Shown here: piece after piece, positions 1-4,969 of the stretch
Position numbering within the stretch: position 1 is the first letter of the stretch
Layout: each line of letters begins with the position of its first letter
Assembly: GCA_905233785.1 (NCBI GenBank)
Contig: CAJOCV010000126.1
Location: 1 to 5,014 of the forward strand
Direction of reading: 5' to 3'
Length of the DNA: 5,014 bases
From: an uncultured Oscillospiraceae bacterium
GTDB taxonomy: Bacteria; Bacillota; Clostridia; Oscillospirales; Oscillospiraceae
Notes under the pieces: model-generated
The model's input: only the letters and a program-made list of their open reading frames with translations
Database searches by the model: none
Told to the model about the DNA's origin: nothing
Made by a program: the position numbers and the translations under genes

Positions 1-129
1 GGCGAAAAGAAGATGCGTCAGATCGTGGAGGACTACGAGGGCGCGGATTTCATTATCATGAACGGCAATCGGACCATGATCAAGCGCAAGAGCTTTGAGC
101 GGTTTTTGGACAGCGCGACCGCTGTCTGA
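1..129 (+). CDS. xis: Excisionase (Xis), Tn916 family, C-terminal part
   Basis: The frame is open from the first base and ends at TGA 127-129, giving 42 codons; the start lies outside the window. The readable part begins GEKKMRQIVEDYEGADFIIM and continues with NGNRTMIKRKSFERFLD. This fits the second half of Tn916-type Xis, which is about 67 residues long. In that family the segment starts in the winged-helix 'RIGENKLR' region and runs through 'MNGNRIQIKRKQFE'. Xis is a small basic DNA-bending protein that binds near the element ends and steers the integrase towards excision. The integrase gene follows 110 bases downstream on the same strand, as in Tn916. The identification is from remembered family sequence; the pattern match is strong although only the C-terminal half is visible. 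Confidence 0.82.
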   Translation, partial: GEKKMRQIVEDYEGADFIIMNGNRTMIKRKSFERFLDSATAV

Positions 130-176
130 GTTCTGCCATAGGAATTCGGTCACTTTATTTTTCAGTGGATTTATGG

Positions 177-222
177 GCCTCGGTATGATATAGTTAGTAT
201 GTCATACTGAGGCTCTCTTTTT
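177..222 (+). terminator. Intrinsic terminator-like hairpin between xis and int
   Basis: Bases 177-188 pair with 202-213 in a 12-bp stem with one G-U wobble, around a 13-base loop. A pyrimidine tract ending in five T (214-222) follows directly. This has the form of a rho-independent terminator or attenuator. It sits between xis and int, so it would reduce integrase transcription coming from the upstream genes. The int ribosome binding site begins only four bases after the T tract. Confidence 0.65.
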
Positions 223-239
223 GTGAAAGGAGAGTTTAC

Positions 240-605
240 ATGAGCGAAAAAAGGCGCGACAATCGCGGTCGCGTACTGCGCTTTGGAGAGAGCCAAAGGC
301 AAGATGGACGCTATGCGTTCAAGTATAAAGATAATGATGGCAGCGTCAAATTTGTGTACAGCTGGCGGCTGGACAAGAGCGATCGCACCCCTGCCGGGAA
401 GAAACGGGAGCTGTCTCTGCGTGAGAAAGAGAAGCAGATCGAGCATGATCTGTTTGATCACATCGTTTCCAACGGCGGAAATTATACCGTGTTGGAGCTG
501 GTCGAACGATATATATCCACCAAGACCGGCGTGCGCGATTCTACTTTTGCACTTTTCCATGCCACGAGGTGCCACCAGATACCACGAAACGAAGTGAGGA
601 ATTAG
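240..605 (+). pseudogene. int: Tn916-type tyrosine integrase, truncated after ~102 residues
   Basis: The ATG at 240 is preceded by AAAGGAG (226-232) at 7-base spacing. The product begins MSEKRRDNRGRVLRFGESQR, close to the N-terminus of Tn916 integrase. It continues with the family pattern DGRYAFKYKD (22-31), FVYSWRLDKSDRTPAGKK (38-55) and LSLREKE (59-65). These form the arm-site-binding domain of about 74 residues. A short piece of the core-binding domain start (YTVLELVERYISTKTGVR, 82-99) follows. Similarity then stops near residue 102 (about base 546), and 19 unrelated codons lead to TAG at 603-605. Full-length members have about 400 residues; the core-binding domain and the whole catalytic domain with its Arg-His-Arg-Tyr residues are absent. 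The 121-residue product could still be made and could bind arm sites, but it cannot recombine DNA. A deletion between int and the element end is the simplest explanation. Confidence 0.85.
543..589. repeat. Phased short direct repeats, putative integrase arm-type sites at the element end
   Basis: Three units of exactly 10 bp follow each other at 560-569, 570-579 and 580-589: TGCCACGAGG, TGCCACCAGA and TACCACGAAA. They are preceded by a tandem 8-bp pair, ACTTTTGC (543-550) and ACTTTTCC (551-558). On the reverse strand they read as TGGTGGCA-like words. Tn916 carries short direct repeats (DR2) near its ends that the N-terminal domain of integrase binds. The location next to the integrase fragment and the one-helical-turn spacing suggest the same role here. 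The assignment as Int sites is an inference, since the words were not matched to a known element. Confidence 0.5.
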
Positions 606-649
606 TCGGAAAAAGGCTGATTTTAGGGCTTTTTTGAGGTTTTTCGAGG

Positions 650-1342
650 ATGACAAAAATACTATTCGTTTGCCACGGCAATATCTGCCGCAGTCCGGCG
701 GCGGAGTTTGTGATGAAGGAGCTTGCGCGCATTGCGGGGCTGGAGGATGAATTCGAGATCGCTTCCGCCGCCACAAGCGCCGAAGAGCTCGGAAATCCCG
801 TCTATCCGCCCATGCGCCGGGTGCTCGCGGAGCACGGAATCGACTGCGCGGGCAAGACCGCGCGGCAGCTTCGCCGCTCGGACTATGAGGATTACGACCT
901 TCTCATCGGCATGGACGAGGAGAACATGTGGAACATGCGGCGCAAGTTTCACGGCGACGTGGCGGGCAAGCTCAAAAACCTGCTGGACTACGCCGGGCGC
1001 GAGGGCGAGGCTGTGGCCGACCCCTGGTACACCCGCGATTTCGAGCAGACCTGGGCCGACGTGCTGGAGGGCTGTGAGGCGCTGCTGGAGGCGTTGAGCG
1101 GTACTGTGATTGTGGACTTCACCGCCTGCGCCGAGATTTCGGAGCTCTATGGCGAGCTGCGCTGCAAGCTCCGCTACGAGAGCTGGGTCGGCGACAACCT
1201 GGACGCGCTGTATGACGTGCTGACGGGGCTACCACACCGGGGGACGCGCTTTGTGCTGCGCATGCCGCTGGACGACGCGCCGACCGAGGTGCGCCTGTAC
1301 GCCGGGCGCATCCGCCGCGTCTTCGCCGACGCCGGATTTTAG
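650..1342 (+). CDS. Low-molecular-weight protein-tyrosine phosphatase fused to a barstar-like domain
   Basis: This is a 230-residue, probably cytosolic protein. Residues 1-149 are a low-molecular-weight phosphatase. The P-loop CHGNICRS spans residues 8-15, with nucleophile Cys8 and phosphate-binding Arg14. The general-acid motif DPWY is at 124-127 (Asp124). DPWY indicates the classical tyrosine phosphatase rather than the YwlE-type arginine phosphatase, which has DPFGG. The enzyme hydrolyses phosphotyrosine. Residues ~151-230 match barstar: VIVDF (153-157) at the strand start, and WVGDNLDALYDVLTG (179-193) aligned to YYGENLDALWDALTG of barstar. Asp185 and Asp189 correspond to barstar Asp35 and Asp39, which contact barnase. 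Barstar is about 90 residues; this domain ends early, at VFADAGF, without the last strand. The chosen ATG has GAGGT (636-640) nine bases upstream. An internal GTG at 1106 after GGAGG could yield the barstar part alone. The gene stands just past the mobile element end and may have lost its native upstream region. The biological target is unknown. Confidence 0.87.
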   Translation: MTKILFVCHGNICRSPAAEFVMKELARIAGLEDEFEIASAATSAEELGNPVYPPMRRVLAEHGIDCAGKTARQLRRSDYEDYDLLIGMDEENMWNMRRKFHGDVAGKLKNLLDYAGREGEAVADPWYTRDFEQTWADVLEGCEALLEALSGTVIVDFTACAEISELYGELRCKLRYESWVGDNLDALYDVLTGLPHRGTRFVLRMPLDDAPTEVRLYAGRIRRVFADAGF

Positions 1343-1343
1343 T

Positions 1344-1371
1344 GGCCAGTGACCAGTGGTCAGTATCCACT
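1344..1371. repeat. Degenerate 7-bp tandem repeat with inner palindrome
   Basis: Four 7-base units follow one another: GGCCAGT (1344-1350), GACCAGT (1351-1357), GGTCAGT (1358-1364) and ATCCACT (1365-1371). The inner part forms an inverted repeat, TGACCA (1350-1355) and TGGTCA (1357-1362), around a single G. The block starts one base after the phosphatase stop codon. It may be a fragment of a dispersed intergenic repeat of the host. No T tract follows, so it is not a canonical terminator. Confidence 0.5.
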
Positions 1372-1389
1372 GCCTGCGCTACAAAAAGA

Positions 1390-1418
1390 TTGACTGGAAA
1401 TCACTTCCGTGCTACAAT
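1390..1418 (+). promoter_or_regulatory. Sigma-A type promoter for the CNNM/CorC gene pair
   Basis: A -35 box TTGACT (1390-1395) and a -10 box TACAAT (1413-1418) are separated by exactly 17 bases. TGC (1410-1412) stands directly before the -10 box as an extended -10 element. Transcription would begin near 1425, leaving a leader of only about 30 bases, too short for an M-box or other Mg2+ riboswitch. The promoter points into the two membrane protein genes. Confidence 0.8.
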
Positions 1419-1455
1419 AATAGATAATTTTTTATAAGGAGATGTTGATCCACCT

Positions 1456-2739
1456 ATGGACGATGGCAGTCGATTGCCATGGATCATCGCAATCGCGTTA
1501 GTATTGGCCGCCGCGTATTTCGCGGTGACGGAGACGGCGTTTTCGTCGGTCTCCCGGAATAAAGTCAAAACCGCCGCCGAGCGCGGCGATCCCCGGGCAA
1601 AAACGGCACTCTGGGTGCTGGATCATTTTGACCGGGCGATCAGTACGCTTCTGATCGGCACCAATATCGTTCACATTGCCGCCGCTTCCCTCGTCACCGT
1701 CGCGGTTACGCGGCGCTGGGGACTCGGCGCGGTCACGCTCAGCACGATTTTGACCACGATCGTGGTCTTCTTCGCGGGCGAAATGCTCCCCAAGAGCATC
1801 GCAAAAAAGTACAGTGAGAAATGCGCCCTCGCCACTGCCGGGACGCTGCGGGTCTTCATGTTCCTCTTCGCACCCTTCTCCGCCGTGCTCACCCAAATCG
1901 GCCAGACCGCCTCGCGCCTCACACGCGGCGAGCCGGAGCTCTCTGTCACCGAGGACGAGCTGTATGACCTCATCGAAGACATGACAGAGGAGGGGACGCT
2001 CGACGAGGAGCAGGGGGAACTCATTTCCTCCGCCCTGCAGTTCGGTGATGTGACCGTGGAGAGCATTCTTACGCCCCGCGTGGATCTCGCCGCCATCGAC
2101 ATCGGCACGAGCCATGAGGAGATCCTGGCACAGATCAAGTCCCAGAACCACAGCCGCCTTCCCGTCTATGAGGGCAGCATCGACAACATCATCGGCATTC
2201 TGCAGATCCGCCGTTTCATCAAGGCCTGGCTCCGCCAGGGCAGCTCTCTCGAGATTCGCCCCCTGCTGGACGAGCCCTTTTTCATCCACCAGAGTACCAA
2301 CATCGACGAGCTGCTGCCCCTCATGTCACGCCGCCGCCTCAACATGGCCGTCGTCACCGACAACTACGGGGGCACCCTCGGCATCGTCACCGTGGAGGAC
2401 ATCCTCGAAGAGCTGGTGGGCGAGATTTGGGATGAGGACGATGTGGTGGAGGAGCCCGTGGTCGCACTCGGCGAGGGCGAATACGAGGTGGATGCGGAGG
2501 AATCCGTCACCGACGTGTTTGAGACCCTCGGCTTCGAAGACCCGGAGGAGAACGCGGAGCTGGTGAACACCCGCATGGGCGAGTGGGCTTACGAGCAGTT
2601 TCCCGCCATCCCCAAGGTCGGGGAGGACTTTTCCTATCACGGTCTCACGGTCACTGTCTCCGCCATGGAGCATAACCGCATCCGCAAGCTGCGCGTCACG
2701 CTTGCGCCGGAACACGCGGAAGGAGGTGCCGAGGCATGA
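1456..2739 (+). CDS. CNNM/CorC-type membrane protein with CBS pair (first paralog)
   Basis: This 427-residue protein belongs to the DUF21/CNNM-CBS-CorC_HlyC family, often labelled hemolysin C or CorC. The family is linked to Mg2+ and other divalent cation transport or efflux across the cytoplasmic membrane. The membrane domain has helices at about 8-24, 62-84, 90-110 and 127-148, with the family motifs ETAFSS (26-31), LIGTN (66-70) and GEMLPKSIAKK (108-118). CBS domains lie at ~203-260 (TPRVD, SRLPVYEGSIDN) and ~266-325 (VVTDNYGGTLGIVTVEDILEE region). These usually bind adenine nucleotides. The C-terminal CorC_HlyC domain runs ~335-415. Length is normal for the family. AAGGAG (1436-1441) lies 14 bases before the ATG, which is rather far, but no better in-frame start exists. 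The motif around helix 1 departs from the canonical SGxFSGSE. The stop overlaps the start of the next gene. Family assignment is firm; the ion and direction of transport are not. Confidence 0.93.
   Translation: MDDGSRLPWIIAIALVLAAAYFAVTETAFSSVSRNKVKTAAERGDPRAKTALWVLDHFDRAISTLLIGTNIVHIAAASLVTVAVTRRWGLGAVTLSTILTTIVVFFAGEMLPKSIAKKYSEKCALATAGTLRVFMFLFAPFSAVLTQIGQTASRLTRGEPELSVTEDELYDLIEDMTEEGTLDEEQGELISSALQFGDVTVESILTPRVDLAAIDIGTSHEEILAQIKSQNHSRLPVYEGSIDNIIGILQIRRFIKAWLRQGSSLEIRPLLDEPFFIHQSTNIDELLPLMSRRRLNMAVVTDNYGGTLGIVTVEDILEELVGEIWDEDDVVEEPVVALGEGEYEVDAEESVTDVFETLGFEDPEENAELVNTRMGEWAYEQFPAIPKVGEDFSYHGLTVTVSAMEHNRIRKLRVTLAPEHAEGGAEA
2720..2728 (+). promoter_or_regulatory. Strong ribosome binding site inside the end of the first CNNM/CorC gene
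   Basis: AAGGAGGTG is a full match to the anti-Shine-Dalgarno sequence and lies 7 bases before the ATG at 2736. It fixes the start of the second paralog and explains its good translation although the two frames overlap in ATGA. Confidence 0.85.
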
Positions 2740-3989
2740 GCCTTGTGCTTGTGATCGCGGGCATTCTGGCCTGCGTGCTGCTCTCGGGCTTCTTCTCCGG
2801 TTCGGAGATGGCCTATTCCTCCTGCAATCAGATGCGCCTGGAGAAGCTGCGGGACGACGGTTCCAAGCGAGCGGGCGTCGCGCTGAAGCTCTGCGAGGGC
2901 TTCGACAATACCCTCTCCGCCATCCTGATCGGCAATAACCTGGTAAACATCGCCGCGTCCTCCCTCGGCGTGGTGCTGGTGAACATCCTCACCGGCGGCG
3001 ACGGGAAGAGCTGGCTGAGCACCTTGATCATTACCGTGCTCATCATCATTTTCGGCGAGACGATCCCCAAGATCACCGCCAAGAAAAACGCCAATCGCCT
3101 CTCCCTGCGCTGCGCCTACCTCCTCAATGGTCTGCGCATAGCGCTCACGCCCATGATCTGGCTGGTGGTGAAGCTGATCGGGCTTTTGACCCTCGGTATG
3201 GAGGGCGAGAAGGACGAAGACCCCGACGAGGCCGTGGAGGAGCTGCAATCCATCATTGAGACCGCCGAGGACGAGGCCGTGCTGGACGAGGATCAGTCCG
3301 AGCTCGTGCAGGCCGCCATCGACTTTGCGGAAATTTCCGCCTCCGAGGTCATGACCGCCCGCGTGGATGTGGTCGCCATTGACATTGACGACGACTGGGA
3401 GGATATCCTCGCCGTCATTGAGGATGCGCCCTATTCCCGCCTGCCCGTCTATGAGGGCAGCATCGACAATGTGATCGGCGTATTGTACCTCAACCATTTT
3501 CTCAAGGCCATGGCAGACGACGGACGCGCGGATATTCGCGCGCTGCTCATGCCGCCCTGCTATGTCTACAAGACCATGAAGCTCCCCGCGGTGCTCAGCT
3601 CCCTCAAGCGCGCAAAGCAGCACCTCGCTGTCGTATCCGACGAATACGGCGGGATGCTGGGCGTTCTGAGCATGGAGGATGTGCTCGAGCAGATCGTGGG
3701 GGATATTTGGGACGAGACCGATACCGTGGAGCAGGAGGTCGTTGAGCGCGGCGCCGACGAGTATGAAGTCGACGGGGATATGAGCATCTCCGACTTTCTG
3801 GAGCTGACCGGTATCGACGAGGACGGCTTCGAGGCCGAGAGCGAGACCGTCGGCGGCTTTGCGGTGGAGAGCTTCGGGCATTTCCCCGAGCCGGGCGACA
3901 GCTTTGATTTCCAGGATTACAGCGTCACCGTCCTCTCCATGGACGGTCACCGGGTCGAAAAGCTCCTCGTCCGTAAACGCGAGGCGTAG
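2736..3989 (+). CDS. CNNM/CorC-type membrane protein with CBS pair (second paralog)
   Basis: This 417-residue protein has the same architecture as its upstream neighbour. The DUF21/CNNM membrane domain (~1-150) carries canonical motifs: SGFFSGSEMAYSS (17-29), LIGNNLVNIAASS (64-76) and FGETIPKITAKK (106-117). An acidic linker follows (157-169, rich in Asp and Glu). The CBS pair lies at ~205-260 (ARVDVVAIDID, SRLPVYEGSIDN) and ~270-325 (SDEYGGMLGVLSMEDVLEQI). The CorC_HlyC domain is at ~335-412. It should sit in the cytoplasmic membrane with the CBS and CorC domains in the cytosol, and probably moves Mg2+ or a related divalent cation under nucleotide control. The ATG overlaps the previous stop by 4 bases and has an ideal ribosome binding site, so the pair is one transcriptional unit with likely coupled translation. 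CNNM-type proteins form dimers, so a heterodimer of the two products is possible but unproven. Confidence 0.94.
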   Translation: MSLVLVIAGILACVLLSGFFSGSEMAYSSCNQMRLEKLRDDGSKRAGVALKLCEGFDNTLSAILIGNNLVNIAASSLGVVLVNILTGGDGKSWLSTLIITVLIIIFGETIPKITAKKNANRLSLRCAYLLNGLRIALTPMIWLVVKLIGLLTLGMEGEKDEDPDEAVEELQSIIETAEDEAVLDEDQSELVQAAIDFAEISASEVMTARVDVVAIDIDDDWEDILAVIEDAPYSRLPVYEGSIDNVIGVLYLNHFLKAMADDGRADIRALLMPPCYVYKTMKLPAVLSSLKRAKQHLAVVSDEYGGMLGVLSMEDVLEQIVGDIWDETDTVEQEVVERGADEYEVDGDMSISDFLELTGIDEDGFEAESETVGGFAVESFGHFPEPGDSFDFQDYSVTVLSMDGHRVEKLLVRKREA

Positions 3990-4099
3990 GGGCGCCCTCC
4001 GCTTTGCTTCGCCCTTGCGGTCGCCCGCTGGTCAGTGCCTCGCAGGGACGAGCATTGCTCGTCCTGCGTTCAACACCAAAACGAAAAGGACTTGTTAAC
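3990..4099. repeat. GC-rich spacer with a bulged 12-bp hairpin
   Basis: Bases 4041-4053 and 4057-4068 form a hairpin: an 8-bp perfect inner stem (4046-4053 with 4057-4064), a 3-base loop, one bulged G (4045) and 4 further pairs (4041-4044 with 4065-4068). No T tract follows, so it is not a standard intrinsic terminator on the + strand. An 8-bp palindrome GGGCGCCC (3990-3997) directly follows the stop codon. TGGTCAGT at 4029-4036 also occurs in the heptamer repeat block at 1357-1364. The hairpin may be a REP-like intergenic repeat or an RNA-stabilising structure. I find no convincing promoter for proC here, so proC may be read from upstream. Confidence 0.5.
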
Positions 4100-4888
4100 A
4101 TGAGAACGGTCGCATTCATCGGGACGGGCAATATGGGTTCTGCGCTGGCGCGGGCGGCTGCCCGCAGCGGCGCGGCGGATCGCCTGCTGCTGGCAAACCG
4201 CACGCCGGAAAAGGCGCAAAAGCTGGCCGCTGAGCTCGGCGGGGAGCTCTGCGATAACCGCACCGCCGCCCGGGAGGCGGACGTTCTCTTCCTCGGCGTC
4301 AAGCCCCAGATGCTTGAGGAGATGCTCGACGGGATCCGGGACGTGCTGGACGCGCGGACGGATCGCCTTGTCATTGTCTCCATGATCGCGGGCAAGGAGC
4401 TTGCAACGCTGGAAGCGCTGCTGGGCGGAAAGCCCATCGTGCGCGTAATGCCGAATATTCCGGTGTCCGTGGGCTGCGGCTTTACGATGATGGCGCCCTC
4501 CGACAAGGTGAGCGCGCAGGAGCGGGAATATGTGCGCACCCTGCTGGCCGCCTCCGGCACTGTGCGGGAGATGGACGAGTGCCTCATGGACATGGCAGAC
4601 GGCGTGACCGGCTGCGGCCCCGCGTTCGCGGCGCTGTTCGTGGAGGGCTTGGCCGACGGCGCGGTGGCGATCGGGCTTTCCAGAAAGCAGGCCATTGAAT
4701 ACGCCGCACACATGCTGGTCGGCGCGGGGGAGATGCTGCTGCGTTCCGGGCTGCACCCCGGCGAGCTGAAGGATCGCGTCTGTTCCCCCGGCGGCAGCAC
4801 CATTCAGGGTGTCCGCGCCCTGGAGCGGCGCGGCTTTTGCGCCGCCGCGATGGAGGCCGTCATCGCCGCCTGGGAAAAGGAATTTTGA
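4100..4888 (+). CDS. proC: Pyrroline-5-carboxylate reductase
   Basis: This 262-residue enzyme reduces 1-pyrroline-5-carboxylate to L-proline with NAD(P)H, the last step of proline synthesis, in the cytosol. The N-terminal Rossmann fold starts VAFIGTGNMGSALARA (4-19), with the GxGNMG nucleotide loop at 8-13. Further family motifs are VKPQ (67-70), VRVMPNIPVSVG (114-125), VTGCGPAF (169-176, where many members have SGSGPAY) and the C-terminal ProC signature HPGELKDRVCSPGGST (219-234). Length is normal for the family (about 260-280). The ATG at 4100 is chosen because AAAAGGA (4084-4090) lies 9 bases upstream and the protein then starts right at the Rossmann strand. The frame stays open upstream to an unlikely TTG at 4004. 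The gene is in the same direction as the membrane protein pair; no metabolic link between them is evident. Confidence 0.96.
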   Translation: MRTVAFIGTGNMGSALARAAARSGAADRLLLANRTPEKAQKLAAELGGELCDNRTAAREADVLFLGVKPQMLEEMLDGIRDVLDARTDRLVIVSMIAGKELATLEALLGGKPIVRVMPNIPVSVGCGFTMMAPSDKVSAQEREYVRTLLAASGTVREMDECLMDMADGVTGCGPAFAALFVEGLADGAVAIGLSRKQAIEYAAHMLVGAGEMLLRSGLHPGELKDRVCSPGGSTIQGVRALERRGFCAAAMEAVIAAWEKEF

Positions 4889-4969
4889 AAAGATTGCCGT
4901 CTGCCGAAACTTTTAAAGGCAATACCGCATAATGCGGCAAGAGCAGATTCCGAGAAAAACCGAGTTCTG

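Larger units (their letters stand above)
1..600. mobile_element. Right-hand end of a Tn916-family integrative element, partial and decayed
   Basis: The stretch contains the end of an excisionase gene, then the start of a Tn916-type integrase gene in the xis-int order typical of Tn916-family conjugative transposons. A block of short direct repeats resembling integrase arm sites follows. The integrase is cut short, so this copy should not excise by itself. The rest of the element, if present, lies to the left of the window. The exact boundary with the chromosome cannot be fixed without an empty site. It probably falls between about 589 and 649, where the sequence turns AT-rich with T and A runs, as is common for Tn916-type targets. 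Base composition here is lower in GC than in the genes to the right. Confidence 0.75.

Noticed and set aside
171..776. Minus-strand frame of 201 codons across the element-chromosome junction
   Set aside because: It crosses the integrase fragment, the terminator hairpin and the phosphatase start, all of which are supported on the plus strand. A single gene spanning an insertion junction is unlikely.
1442..1501. Short leader peptide frame starting at ATG 1442 before the first CNNM/CorC gene
   Set aside because: The ATG directly abuts the AAGGAG ribosome binding site without room for initiation, and the frame overlaps the true gene start.
1498..2289. Open frame of 263 codons on the minus strand
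   Set aside because: Antisense to the first CNNM/CorC gene; no recognisable domain and no ribosome binding site support.
2637..3950. Long open frame (437 codons) on the minus strand
   Set aside because: It lies antisense to the second CNNM/CorC gene, which has clear domains, an ideal ribosome binding site and a normal length. The mirror frame is open because of GC-rich codon use; its translation shows no family motif.
4041..4068. Hairpin as a rho-independent terminator of the CNNM/CorC operon
   Set aside because: No T tract follows on the plus strand; only an AC-rich stretch comes after it.
4004..4099. Upstream TTG start adding 32 residues to ProC
   Set aside because: The extension does not resemble ProC, covers the hairpin spacer and has no ribosome binding site, whereas ATG 4100 has one at 9 bases and starts the Rossmann fold directly.
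3925..4803. Open frame of 292 codons on the minus strand over proC
   Set aside because: Ser/Arg/Ala-rich low-complexity translation antisense to a gene with complete ProC motifs; a codon-bias shadow.
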